Position numbers and translations under genes: made by a program | Assembly (NCBI GenBank): GCA_023898385.1 | Contig: CP060220.1 | Coordinates: 1,798,001 to 1,862,000, forward strand | Length of the DNA: 64,000 bases | Source: Pseudobdellovibrionaceae bacterium | GTDB taxonomy: Bacteria; Bdellovibrionota; Bdellovibrionia; Bdellovibrionales; UBA1609 | Direction: 5' to 3' | Shown: positions 31,803-40,645 of the stretch, piece by piece | Layout of the letters: each line of letters begins with the position of its first letter | Numbering within the stretch: position 1 is the stretch's first letter | The notes under the pieces: model-generated | Database searches by the model: none | The model's input: only the letters and a program-made list of their open reading frames with translations | What the model was told of the DNA's origin: nothing

Positions 31803-34532
31803 GTGAAATCAGTCATTCGCAATTCGGTCATCTTATTCTCAATTGTTTTATTTTCGGTTCTAGTTGCATTAGCTTACACAATTTTTAGTTCACGCATAGA
31901 ACCGAAAGTAACCACCACTAGCCAAAAAGTGCACGTGGCCTTGGGTTTTCACATCAACTTGTACCACTCTTTTCGGGGCGATACGGCTGATGAGGATGGC
32001 TTTGGTAAAGACCTTCGAATCATCCGCCACACCTTGGATGTACTCGATCAACTCAACAACGAGGGCATACCCGTGCGAGCCACGTGGGATATGGACAACC
32101 AGTTTTCCCTAGAAGAAATTCTTCCCCAACATGCCCCTGATATCATTGATCGCATCAAGGCCCGTGTCGAGGCTGGTAAAGATGAAGTGATCGTGATGTC
32201 TTATAACAACGGACTGGCGGCCGCAATGACGGCCGATGAGCTCGAGTCCTCTATTAAGATGGCCCTCAGTAACGACAAAAAAAGTGGCCTCAAAGATGTA
32301 TTTAAGACGGTCCGACCTATTGTGAGACCGCAAGAAATGATGACCTCCACGGGCCAGTTTTCTGCCTACAAAAAGCTAGGGATGCAGGCCATTTCTCTTT
32401 ACTACAGCGCGATCACATTTGACAGCTTTAGGCTTTTTACGAGACCTCTCACCTTGCAGGAAGCTCACAATCCCCTGCGCCTGACTGAGGGCTCAAACAA
32501 AAATGCCCTCACACTAATTCCCACATATAATGTGGGAGACCTCATCGAAAATGTAAGCCTGGCTCACTGGACCAAAAAATTACACCAACAACAAATTGCA
32601 GGGGCACTTGGTACAGATGCTCTTGTCTTTGTAAACTTTGATGCTGACGATGAGTATTGGTACGGTTACAAGCTGCCGTTTTATTTAAAATGGCTACCTA
32701 ACACCGGAGGCCTGGAGCAACTCGTTCGCTCAGTGGCCAAGCGGCCCTATGTTCAATTCACCACGCCTTATGAATATCTTAAAAGCCACTCCGCTCAATC
32801 AAGCCTTGAGATCCATCAAGATCTGGCAGATGGAAGTTTTAACGGCTTTAACTCATGGGCTGAAAAATCTTACACAACAAATATTTGGACAGATATTCTT
32901 CGAAGTCGCAAAATAGCAGCTACAGCTAAAAATTCAGCTTCTGGCCCTCCCTCGCCACCACTTCAGTCTCTCCTTGATGAAAGTGAGAAATTTCGCACCC
33001 GTTTACTTTCAACCACTCATTTTGGCATGTCCACGCCGTTTTTAGCCAAACCCCGAGAAATTGTTGTCATGGATTTACTCGAAAAACTAGCAGAGAATGA
33101 TAAATTGATTCTGCAATTTCTTTATCCTTCACGAAAAAAGAAAATGGGTAAAGTTCAACAACAAGCTCTTCCTCCCCCTGGCATCACTTACTTAGATACA
33201 GTCTACCTTGATACAAAACAAAATGGCCGTTTTTTGAGCCTCCCTCTGGCTGAGGGCAACGAGCAATACGAAAGCTACGTTTTAAAAACGCCAAAAGGCC
33301 GCCAATACGAGGTCGCAGCCCTCCCGGAGCCAGATAAAAAAATAAAACTCCTGATCAAAAACGATCTGCCCCCCGGAGCATACTTTCTTTATGGAAACCG
33401 CCGAGAGAGCACCGTTCCAAAAGGGGTGGTCGCGTCGGCTGGACTACTCAAAAATAAATATGTCACCGTAAACTTTGATGAAAGCGGTCAATTGCCCCAG
33501 GTGGACTACAGAAATAAATCCGTTTTGAGTTCCGGAAGCCTTCTTCCCAAAATGCGCTACAATGATCAATGGGTGCGAGCCCAGAATGTTGAGGTTTTAG
33601 GCTTGAAGGATGGCAGCCATAGCGTAGCCTCAATCAATATTAAAGGCCAAATCACTCTGGGTGAGAACTCCCTCGAAAAATCAATGGGTCAGTTCGATTA
33701 TATTTTGAGTGTTTATGAAAATGAGCCGCACTTATTTGTTTCAGGGTCTATTACCTGGCCAACTACCCATAAACACGATTTGATAAAACCTCACTCACCC
33801 ACTCTGGCTCGTTGGGTGGACCTGAAATGGCAAGAGGTCCTGCCCTTACCTTTGCTTTGGTCTGCCAAGACTGACATCTCAAAACCATTTTCTGTTTTTA
33901 AAAACAACTACATGAATCATCAGGGCGAATATCAACTGGATTATCACCAACATCATCCCGACAATCTAAACTTGGCCAATGTAAATAACCACATCACAAA
34001 TGGGTATGCGGGAGTGGGCCTCTCGAATCAAAATATCTATGTCGCCCACGCCGAAGATGTGTCGGCAAATTTTGCATTTATGCCTCTTCAACAACGCTCC
34101 TCAAGCGATGCGCCACCTCTATCCATCACCCTGGGTCCATTTGGTACCCTGTATGGTCCCCAATACAAACAGCCCACTTGGGAAAAAGGGTACGGCTATG
34201 AAGCCGCGTTTGTCACCGGCCAACAGTACGCTTCTTCGGCCCCCACGTTCAATGGCTATCATCAGAAGTTTTCAATCATGTTGGCGTTTTCAGATGAAAA
34301 TGAAAATGTGTCTAAAAAACTAGCCGCGTTGAAATCATTCAGCCACCCTGGAATGTTGTGGTCACAGACTCAGCCTCCTGTGGTTTCTGCTTCGTTTACC
34401 CCACAATCACTGCCGCCAAGTGATAAGGACATTCCGCCGATCAAATTGAATTCAAACAAAAAAGGCCCTAGCATTCCCATGTCTCTGCAGATTAAGATTC
34501 TTAGAGAAAACCTTCAGTTAATGTTCCAGTAG
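31803..34532 (+). CDS. Large envelope-anchored protein with GH38/GH57-like N-terminal barrel
   Basis: A 909-residue protein starting at GTG (31803). An N-terminal signal-anchor (about residues 8-28) is followed by a ~320-residue region resembling (beta/alpha)-barrel glycoside hydrolases of the GH38/GH57/deacetylase superfamily: VALGFHINLYHSFRGDT, IPVRATWDMDNQF, and VFVNFDADDEYWYGYKLPFYLKW. The remaining ~550 residues are beta-rich, as in mannosidase-type C-terminal domains. The catalytic residues cannot be assigned with confidence. It is followed after 8 bp by a second glycosidase-like gene, so the pair probably processes a glycan or glycogen-like polymer. Confidence 0.6.
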   Translation: MKSVIRNSVILFSIVLFSVLVALAYTIFSSRIEPKVTTTSQKVHVALGFHINLYHSFRGDTADEDGFGKDLRIIRHTLDVLDQLNNEGIPVRATWDMDNQFSLEEILPQHAPDIIDRIKARVEAGKDEVIVMSYNNGLAAAMTADELESSIKMALSNDKKSGLKDVFKTVRPIVRPQEMMTSTGQFSAYKKLGMQAISLYYSAITFDSFRLFTRPLTLQEAHNPLRLTEGSNKNALTLIPTYNVGDLIENVSLAHWTKKLHQQQIAGALGTDALVFVNFDADDEYWYGYKLPFYLKWLPNTGGLEQLVRSVAKRPYVQFTTPYEYLKSHSAQSSLEIHQDLADGSFNGFNSWAEKSYTTNIWTDILRSRKIAATAKNSASGPPSPPLQSLLDESEKFRTRLLSTTHFGMSTPFLAKPREIVVMDLLEKLAENDKLILQFLYPSRKKKMGKVQQQALPPPGITYLDTVYLDTKQNGRFLSLPLAEGNEQYESYVLKTPKGRQYEVAALPEPDKKIKLLIKNDLPPGAYFLYGNRRESTVPKGVVASAGLLKNKYVTVNFDESGQLPQVDYRNKSVLSSGSLLPKMRYNDQWVRAQNVEVLGLKDGSHSVASINIKGQITLGENSLEKSMGQFDYILSVYENEPHLFVSGSITWPTTHKHDLIKPHSPTLARWVDLKWQEVLPLPLLWSAKTDISKPFSVFKNNYMNHQGEYQLDYHQHHPDNLNLANVNNHITNGYAGVGLSNQNIYVAHAEDVSANFAFMPLQQRSSSDAPPLSITLGPFGTLYGPQYKQPTWEKGYGYEAAFVTGQQYASSAPTFNGYHQKFSIMLAFSDENENVSKKLAALKSFSHPGMLWSQTQPPVVSASFTPQSLPPSDKDIPPIKLNSNKKGPSIPMSLQIKILRENLQLMFQ

Positions 34533-34540
34533 AAAGATGT

Positions 34541-35734
34541 GTGATCTTGAGCCCGTCCCCGCACCACAAACTTTTTGAAATTGCAAAAGCGGGTCTGGAA
34601 GCCAACATTGTAAAAGTGGGCAACGGTAGTTTTCTCAGTGCTGGCAGCAATCATTTTCGAGGGTTTTGGACGCGAGATTTTTGTCTGTCAGTTCCTGCCC
34701 TCCTCAAGCTCGGGCACAAAAATGTGGCCGCCCATCACCTAAACTGGCTCCTCGATCACACTCGCGAAAAAGACGGCTTAGTGCCCCGAGTGATTGATAG
34801 CCTGGATACGCGCTTTCGAGTTCCTGCCGCATTACTTCGGCAAAAACTGCAGCTCTCTTGGCCCAAGTTCTCGGTTTCAGACAACTTGGCCCCCGAATAT
34901 TTAGGAGAGCACAACACAGTGGCCATTGACTCAAACCTTTTTGTGTTGATGTCTTTGCTACAATTAAAAGAGTATGATTCGAATTTGGATTTATTTAAAA
35001 TCCGCGCGAAAACGCTAAAAAAAATTCTTCACTTCTATGCCCCCTATTTTTCAGACGGCCTTATTTACCAAAGTCGATTTGCTGATTGGCAGGACAGTGT
35101 GGATCGCTCTGGTCGAAGTTTCATAGTGAACCTTCTTTATTATGTTGTAGTGTCTCGCGTAAGTCCTCTACTTGATTTTGAATTTGATGCCGAGGGATTT
35201 CGAGCTCGCCTCTATCGCAAATTTTTTGACACCCACTCAGGCCTTTTTCGCACGCATGAGCAGCTTCCCCACATAGGTTTAGACGGCAACTTATGGGCCA
35301 TTGAGTGGGGGCTGGTGGAAAGCGAAGAAAAAACCACGCTCTATGAAAGACTAAAGAGCCACTCATTGTGGCAAACGCATGGCCAGCCGGGATATGTGAC
35401 CGATCGCGATTACCCAGGTCATTGGCATAGTTGGACGGTGCAATCCGTCGGACTGAACCACTACCACGATCGCCTTTATTGGTCGTGGCTGATGGCTCTA
35501 TCGGCAAAGGTGGCGCATCTTTGTGACGACTTCATCGAATCAAAACGGCTGTTGAACCGGTTACAGTCGCTGGCTGAGCGCGATGGCGCTATTGGAGAAA
35601 TCTACCAACCCAACAAAGATTTGACGCCGTTTTCTTCGTGGGCTTATCAATCAGAGTCTCCATTCAGTTGGGGATCGGCCAAGATCGTCGAGGCTGTTTT
35701 GGACATGGCCCATCTTGGTGGGGCAACAACCTGA
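34541..35734 (+). CDS. (alpha/alpha)6-barrel glycosidase-like protein (GH63/GH100/GDE-like)
   Basis: A 397-residue soluble protein with the toroid motifs FRGFWTRDFCLSVPALLKLG (WTRDF, like the D-containing WxRDF of GH100 and amylo-1,6-glucosidase clans), YQSRFADWQDSVDRSG (the DWxDS element) and LDGNLWAIEWGLVESEEK. The C-terminal YQPNKDLTPFSSWAYQSESPFSWGSAKIVEA fits the final catalytic helix region. No signal peptide, so probably cytoplasmic. It starts with GTG, 8 bp after the preceding gene. Substrate unknown; invertase, trehalase-like or debranching activity are the candidates. Confidence 0.65.
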   Translation: MILSPSPHHKLFEIAKAGLEANIVKVGNGSFLSAGSNHFRGFWTRDFCLSVPALLKLGHKNVAAHHLNWLLDHTREKDGLVPRVIDSLDTRFRVPAALLRQKLQLSWPKFSVSDNLAPEYLGEHNTVAIDSNLFVLMSLLQLKEYDSNLDLFKIRAKTLKKILHFYAPYFSDGLIYQSRFADWQDSVDRSGRSFIVNLLYYVVVSRVSPLLDFEFDAEGFRARLYRKFFDTHSGLFRTHEQLPHIGLDGNLWAIEWGLVESEEKTTLYERLKSHSLWQTHGQPGYVTDRDYPGHWHSWTVQSVGLNHYHDRLYWSWLMALSAKVAHLCDDFIESKRLLNRLQSLAERDGAIGEIYQPNKDLTPFSSWAYQSESPFSWGSAKIVEAVLDMAHLGGATT

Positions 35735-35736
35735 AT

Positions 35737-35763
35737 GGGCGGGACCATAATGTCATCCCGCCC
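35737..35763. terminator. Bidirectional hairpin after the glycosidase gene
   Basis: GGGCGGGA (35737-35744) pairs with TCCCGCCC (35756-35763) across an 11-nt loop. It lies 3 bp after the stop of the rightward glycosidase gene and before the leftward 36-aa gene's stop. A T-run is missing on both sides, so termination would be weak or Rho-assisted. Confidence 0.5.
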
Positions 35764-35786
35764 TGATTAAGGCCGCCCTAATAATA

Positions 35787-35897
35787 TTACGCTAGGAAGA
35801 TAAAATACATCGAAGCGACCCAGCAACTGACTAGCAATATAACCAATGCGATGGTTACCGGCTTTGAAAAGGGTCTTTGTGTATTTGATGGTTTCAT
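35787..35897 (-). CDS. 36-aa small single-span membrane protein
   Basis: A 36-codon frame from ATG at 35897 to TAA at 35787. The peptide is hydrophilic for the first 13 residues (MKPSNTQRPFSKP), then one transmembrane segment (VTIALVILLVSCWVASMYFIFLA) reaches the C-terminus. TAGGAG sits 6 bp upstream of the ATG, an excellent ribosome-binding site. It begins 9 bp after the stop of the secreted-protein gene at 35906, so it is probably co-transcribed. I recognise no family; the layout fits small membrane regulators or stress peptides. Confidence 0.5.
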   Translation of the reverse strand: MKPSNTQRPFSKPVTIALVILLVSCWVASMYFIFLA

Positions 35898-35905
35898 AAA
35901 ATCTC

Positions 35906-36451
35906 CTAAATGGCTTTTGGAATGGGTGTATAGGGGCCATCATCTTTATAGTTTATTTTAATTTTCTTAATGTCACAGGTATTTCCTGTCCGCCCAGCCA
36001 GCTCGCACAGTGTGCTTTTGATTTGTTGCTCCACTCGGTAGTTTTCATCACTATCGCACGGGATATTAGACACTGCAAATTTCGCCACGCGAAGCACCAC
36101 ACCAATTGTGCCAAAGGTGACGGCGGCCTGTACACCTACGCCTCCTGTGCAGGCCAGGCTTAAGACGGCGGCCGTTTCAAAAGTAATAGATATGGCTTCT
36201 AGACCGCCTCCCAGAGCTTCGTAATTTTCACAACGAATCTTCACCGGTATGAGATAAAGACTGCCGGGCACAAATTCATAATAGGCCAGGTCTTCGCTGA
36301 AACGAGCTGCATCTCTCGACGACAGCCCCATGTTGCTGACATCCTCCAGACAAACACTGGCTCCGTTGCTCAATTCAATCTCTTGAGCTTGAGCGGGCAG
36401 AATTAAAAAAATCGCCACGAAAAAAGTAAAAATTTTGGTCACTGTTTTCAT
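35906..36451 (-). CDS. Secreted protein of unknown function (~181 aa)
   Basis: I do not recognise it. The ATG at 36451 starts a signal peptide (MKTVTKIFTFFVAIFLILP, cut near AQA-QE). The mature part has six cysteines, including a C..C pair in CLEDVSNMG and CENYEALGG and a pair near the C-terminus, which suggests disulfides in the periplasm or outside. A central hydrophobic stretch (ISITFETAAVLSLACTGGVGVQAAVTFGTIGVVLRVAKF) is Gly/Ala-rich and may be a membrane or amyloid-prone segment. GGAGT lies upstream of the ATG. Upstream in-frame ATGs at 36475 and 36460 are less likely. Confidence 0.65.
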   Translation of the reverse strand: MKTVTKIFTFFVAIFLILPAQAQEIELSNGASVCLEDVSNMGLSSRDAARFSEDLAYYEFVPGSLYLIPVKIRCENYEALGGGLEAISITFETAAVLSLACTGGVGVQAAVTFGTIGVVLRVAKFAVSNIPCDSDENYRVEQQIKSTLCELAGRTGNTCDIKKIKINYKDDGPYTPIPKAI

Positions 36452-36703
36452 AAAATACTCCATTTGCGTTAACATCGCTTAAATAGTTCACCGTTCGCAG
36501 TGGGTGTATAAGCAAACAAAGGACCAGGAGGCCTAAGGCTCAAACCCTCATGATTTCGTTCTGAGACCCTGGCCGTCCGAAACCTCGGAAATCCTGTCTT
36601 GAAGTGGAGAAAATTGATTTGCGGAAAATGGCTATCAATCAATAAGGCAACAGAGATTCGACTCCGCCAACTCAAAAAATAAACTTCTCCCTAAAACCAA
36701 AAA

Positions 36704-36734
36704 ATTTCGATACGTAACGGCACTTTATCGAAAT
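36704..36734. promoter_or_regulatory. 9-bp inverted repeat upstream of the serine hydrolase gene
   Basis: ATTTCGATA (36704-36712) is a perfect inverted match to TATCGAAAT (36726-36734), spaced by 13 bp. It is centred about 150 bp before the serine-hydrolase ATG at 36868, in the divergent region between two secreted-protein genes, so it could be an operator for either. The remaining gap to 36868 holds only a strong AAAAGGAG ribosome-binding site. Confidence 0.35.
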
Positions 36735-36867
36735 AAGCGCCATCGAATTGGATCTCAGATCTCCACTCTTAAAGTCTAGCCTATTGAAAACCCAGCTTCT
36801 TTTGTGATGCTAGGCTCTTCATAATAGAAAGAGGTGCCTAGTCTTTTCCAAAAGGAGATTCGTTTTC

Positions 36868-38017
36868 ATGCGAATTATATTTTGTTCTATTATTTTGGCC
36901 ATGTCTTTGTTTACGAGTCTTGGTGTATGCGATTCTCTTCGGCCAAGGGAAAGCCTTCCTGCATCGGCCCGCGATGAGGACATTCAGAATATTCTAAATG
37001 AAATCAGTGGCGAACTTCCTTCCTCTGCGCAAAAGCTGATTAAACGCGGCACCCTTGGCATTAGTGTGGCAGAACTAATTCCTGGCTCTAAAGAGCGAAG
37101 ATGGGCCTCAATCAATGGAAAATCCTCGTTATGCGCAGCCAGTACACTTAAAATAGTTTGCGCTCTCGCAGCGTTTGAAGCTGAAGCCAGGGGGCTTGTT
37201 GAAATTTCTGACAGCAAACCCACTTCGACGAACCCTTCCCATCTGACCGACAAAGTTTATATCAACTCAGAAGACATTAAGAGCAGCATTCTTTACCACA
37301 AACCAGGCCATGCGACGGCTGGAAATCGCGATGCAGGTAAGGTCTGCAAAGCCGTAAATGATGCTTTCATTCTCCGTCAAGGCGGCAAACCAAATTCTAG
37401 TTCATATTCTCAATGCTTTGTGAACAGCCTGCTCAAAGAATGGGGATTTCACGACGATGGGCCCGAAGGCATGTGGCTGGGTTTACAATACGGGTCAAAA
37501 ACCAGATGTAATGTTCCCCCCCCCAAACAACGGATATGGCTTACCCACACTAACCACACAACGAGCCACAAGTCAGGGCCTAAACTCTCTGTGGACGGCT
37601 ATTGAGCTGGAAGAAATACCGAGCATTGACCCCATGGCCATGAAGCGATTTAAAAAAATAATCGGCACCGGCCCCGTACCAAAAGGTTACCTGGGAAAAT
37701 ATCTATGCAAATCGCGAGATGTTTGCGCTGTTAAATACGGCAAAACTGGAACTTACAATTGGAAAAGTAGCAACCTACGTTGCCGCAACGATGCCAGAGT
37801 CTTGGAGTTTCCCAACTATGCAGGGGCAAAAATTGTAATGTCGGTTCTTTGCAATGACCGCCATTCGGCCAATACGTGTACTGCGTCGGATCTTGCTTTG
37901 ATTTCAGCTAAAATCAAAGAAAAAATGGAAGCTCGGTGGGTGAAAATGGGATTAAAGGGCGTAAGCTCACGCCCCATTATGCCCGTAAAGGCCATTCAGA
38001 GAAGAGCAGTACAATAA
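36868..38017 (+). pseudogene. Beta-lactamase-fold serine hydrolase, frameshifted at a nine-C tract
   Basis: Two overlapping frames together encode one ~383-residue protein. Frame 1 (36868-37605) has a signal peptide (MRIIFCSIILAMSLFTSLG) and an SxxK motif STLK in CAASTLKIVCALAAF; frame 2, entered inside the C9 run at 37516-37524, carries the KTG motif (KYGKTGTYNWKSS) and the closing helices. Removing one C gives VPPPNNGYG and joins the frames without a break. This is the class-A beta-lactamase / D-Ala-D-Ala-hydrolase order, a likely periplasmic serine hydrolase. The C-run suggests either phase variation or an assembly indel; as read, the long product is not made. AAAAGGAG precedes the ATG. 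Confidence 0.8.
37516..37524 (+). other. C9 homopolymer causing the hydrolase frameshift
   Basis: The run reads GTT then nine C then AAACAACGG. With eight Cs the two halves of the serine hydrolase fall in one frame. A second C9 in the same GTTCCC...CCAA context occurs at 41554-41562 inside the histidine-kinase gene, where nine Cs keep the frame open. Long C tracts slip during replication and are classic contingency loci, but also sequencing artefacts. Confidence 0.75.
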
Positions 38018-38170
38018 ACTAAGTTCTTGCCCTGGCAAGCGGAAGCGCTGCCAACTAACCACAGCCACCATGCGGGCAAAACACACCTCGATGCGCAGCA
38101 AAATTGAGGGTAGCTGCCCCCAACAGAGCGGTGGACATATTCCCTGGTGACTACTAGTATTGACGTTTAT

Positions 38171-38821
38171 ATGTTTAAACTGCGAACGCTAATATTGATC
38201 ATGTTGATACTTCCTGGATACGCTCGCGGGGACGAATGCCTCGGTTGGTTCTTGCGAGCTGGTCTGGCAAAGGAAACTTCGGATTGTGAACTAAAATGCA
38301 GTGTCACCCCTGTGGATATGGGCACATTCTCCTGCCCACAACAATGTGAAGATTTATGTCAAAAGGATACTTTCGATCTGGTTTTAAAATATACACCCCG
38401 CCTTACCGAAGGCGATAGAGTCGTCATAAAGAAATATCCCTTGGATGCTTTAACTGTGTATCGGCTAAAATCAGAAGTTGACTCTCTCACAGATAAAGTT
38501 TTTGGAAAAGCGTCTACCGGAGATGAAAGTGATGCTTTTAGACATTTTGTATGGAGCGCACGCCTCTCTATTGAACTGGGTAAAGAAAAGGCCAAACTGT
38601 TTTTAGACGCTCACGAACAAGACTCCACCCAGAGCAGCTTAGATAAAAAAATGGATATTGAAAATAACTCCCAGGGCATGAAATTCATAGACGCGCAGGT
38701 CGGGGTAAAACCGGAAATTGACGCCATAGAAAAAGAAGCTCTTCAACGGCTGCGAAGCAAATCGCTGATCGTGAATGAACCTAAACTCAAAAATATACCT
38801 GGTGGATACTATTCTAAATAG
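38171..38821 (+). CDS. Secreted DUF6973-like protein
   Basis: A 216-residue protein with a signal peptide (MFKLRTLILIMLILP, cut near ARG-DE) and a Cys-rich segment (ECLGWF, CELKCS, CPQQCEDLC: seven Cys). The core GDESDAFRHFVWSARLSIELGKEKAKLFLDAHE and DIENNSQG resemble the DAFRH...W..L...A..F..AHE...D..NN motif of DUF6973-type domains, a probable metal-dependent fold found in secreted toxins. Its stop overlaps the next gene by 47 bp. A GTG at 38147 is an alternative start. Confidence 0.6.
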   Translation: MFKLRTLILIMLILPGYARGDECLGWFLRAGLAKETSDCELKCSVTPVDMGTFSCPQQCEDLCQKDTFDLVLKYTPRLTEGDRVVIKKYPLDALTVYRLKSEVDSLTDKVFGKASTGDESDAFRHFVWSARLSIELGKEKAKLFLDAHEQDSTQSSLDKKMDIENNSQGMKFIDAQVGVKPEIDAIEKEALQRLRSKSLIVNEPKLKNIPGGYYSK

Positions 38822-39746
38822 GTTGGTCACATCAATAAGCGCTGTTGTCCTTTTCTTTGCACTTCTATCTGTGTTTGAGGCATCGTATTGGCCATTTGAA
38901 ATCGTCGCCAACTTTAAAGAAATCATATTTTGGATGACCGGGGCACTCTTCTTATTGGCCCTATTTTCTAAAAAAAAACCACTCGCTATTGCTTTATCGG
39001 GTGCTTCGCTCGTATTTTGCGGGGTATCAATCATACCCTTTTATTGGAACTCACAAGTAGGCACGTCAAATCCAAAAGTAATTAATGAATCGCCGTACCG
39101 TCTTGTATTTGCAAATATTAACTCGCAGAATTTAAATAAACAAATGTTGGTTGAGTATGTGTCTGACCTCAAGCCAGATATTTTAATGCTTGCTGAGGCC
39201 AGTCCCGAATGGGAGTCCGAAATCAAAATTCTTGAACAGGATTTGCCCCACTTGAAAGGCATTTTTTTGGACTCTAATTTTGGATTGGCTGTTTTAAGCC
39301 GAATACCCATACAATCAGATAGGGTTTTTTTGGATCGAGCAAATACGATCCCTGCTCTTCTGATAAGCTTTAAATCAGCATCAGGTCCACTCAACGTGGC
39401 TGTGCTACACGCATTTCCACCGTTGGGTTGGTATGGAACGATCAGTAAAAACCAATACATTCGTGGGCTCGCTCAACAGCTGGGCGAATTAGATGGTCCA
39501 TTGATCGCCTGCGGCGATTTCAATACTAGCCCATGGCTCAAGACCATGCTTGAATTTTCTCAGATATCGCGGCTGCGACTACCAGGAACCCCAATCGGCA
39601 CTTGGCCGGCATTTCCTTTTATTCCCAAGCTGCCCATTGATAGCTGCTGGACAAGGCACGTTGAAGTTATCAACTATGCGAGAGGTCGTGACATTGGCTC
39701 CGACCATTATCCGTTGGTACTGGAATTTGTGTTGAAACACGATTGA
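38775..39746 (+). CDS. Membrane-anchored endonuclease/exonuclease/phosphatase (EEP) family protein
   Basis: About 323 residues with three N-terminal hydrophobic segments (to about residue 93) and a C-terminal EEP domain: FANINSQN, PDILMLAEASPEWE (catalytic Glu region), LAVLSRIPI, CGDFNTSPW and the final GSDHYPLVLEF. This is the YafD-like arrangement, with phosphodiesterase or nuclease activity probably facing the periplasm. The first ATG overlaps the preceding gene by 47 bp; a GTG at 38802 is also possible. Substrate unknown. Confidence 0.75.
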   Translation: MNLNSKIYLVDTILNRLVTSISAVVLFFALLSVFEASYWPFEIVANFKEIIFWMTGALFLLALFSKKKPLAIALSGASLVFCGVSIIPFYWNSQVGTSNPKVINESPYRLVFANINSQNLNKQMLVEYVSDLKPDILMLAEASPEWESEIKILEQDLPHLKGIFLDSNFGLAVLSRIPIQSDRVFLDRANTIPALLISFKSASGPLNVAVLHAFPPLGWYGTISKNQYIRGLAQQLGELDGPLIACGDFNTSPWLKTMLEFSQISRLRLPGTPIGTWPAFPFIPKLPIDSCWTRHVEVINYARGRDIGSDHYPLVLEFVLKHD

Positions 39747-39884
39747 AATTCGAAGAGTGGTTCAAGATTTCGTGCACCTTTATTCCGGGTTTTGGCCGGC
39801 ACCGACCAAATATTGCACAAAAAAACAGACTTTCCTCGGGTCTATTGAAGATGACGTAAGTCACTAATTTTTTTCATGAAATAC

Positions 39885-39911
39885 TCAAGTTCCTAGCCTT
39901 TGTTCCGATAT
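39885..39911 (+). promoter_or_regulatory. FliA/sigma28-like promoter of the phosphorelay
   Basis: TCAAGTTC (39885-39892), 11 bp, then TCCGATAT (39904-39911). The reference is TAAAGTTT-N11-GCCGATAA: the spacer is exact, CCGATA is perfect, and six of eight bases match on each side. It ends 18 bp before the ATG at 39929 with GGAGGG in between. This puts the regulators downstream in a motility-type regulon. No other match was noticed in the window. Confidence 0.6.
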
Positions 39912-39928
39912 AGAACAACGGAGGGAGT

Positions 39929-40633
39929 ATGGCCAAAATTCTTTTGGTGGACGACGATCACGATATTCTAAGAATCGGCGACAAGCTTTTGAGTATGGCA
40001 GGTCACGAAGTGCTTGTGGCCAGTGATGCCATTCAGGCCATGGAGCACCTTAACACCTCTCACTTTGATGCTATTATTTCAGATGCCCGCATGCCCCGGT
40101 TTAGTGGGTTTCAACTAATTCAAACTCTAAAAAACGATGACCGCTATGACCATATGGCTGTGGCCATGTTGACCAGCCTGAGAGAACGTCGAGATATTGA
40201 AAAAGCGATTCGATCAGGTGTTGACGACTACATCGTAAAACCTATCGACCCAGCGCTGTTTTTAAAAAAGGTCGAAGAGCTTTTTAAAAAGAAACCTCCT
40301 AAAGAGATCATGGAATGGCAATTGCCCGCATCAAACCGCTTTGTCCGCGCTAACGCCGTTGTGGACGTGGATTTGAAAGTGATTTCAGAACTCGGTGTTG
40401 TGGCGCTCATCTCGTCGCCATTGAAACCTGGCACCCTTTTTAAAATTAACTCTGAGGTGTTTGGTAAAATCGGAATTGAGCCTCCGTTTCTTAGAGTGTT
40501 ATCAGTGAGTGAGGTTGAAGACGGACTTTGGGAAATTAAGACCGGCTATTTCAAATTGCATTTCTCAGATCGACAAAAAATTAAGTCATGGCTTTTTAAT
40601 CAGCCCGGCATGAGCCTGACAAATGTGAGTTAA
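39929..40633 (+). CDS. Response regulator with PilZ-like output domain
   Basis: A 234-residue two-domain protein. Residues 1-120 are a receiver with phosphoacceptor Asp52 (SDARMPRFSGF) and a switch lysine in YIVKPID. Residues ~135-230 (FVRANAVVDVDLKVISELGVVALISSPLKPG) resemble a PilZ c-di-GMP-binding domain, with the SxxG element ISELG, but the RxxxR half is weak. The likely role is to sense or respond to c-di-GMP. GGAGGG precedes the ATG. It is the first gene downstream of the sigma28-like promoter. Confidence 0.75.
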   Translation: MAKILLVDDDHDILRIGDKLLSMAGHEVLVASDAIQAMEHLNTSHFDAIISDARMPRFSGFQLIQTLKNDDRYDHMAVAMLTSLRERRDIEKAIRSGVDDYIVKPIDPALFLKKVEELFKKKPPKEIMEWQLPASNRFVRANAVVDVDLKVISELGVVALISSPLKPGTLFKINSEVFGKIGIEPPFLRVLSVSEVEDGLWEIKTGYFKLHFSDRQKIKSWLFNQPGMSLTNVS

Positions 40634-40645
40634 AGGAAACAATGT

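Noticed and set aside
36469..36675. 68-codon frame upstream of the secreted-protein gene
   Set aside because: No ribosome-binding site, no family match and it ends in the neighbour's start region.
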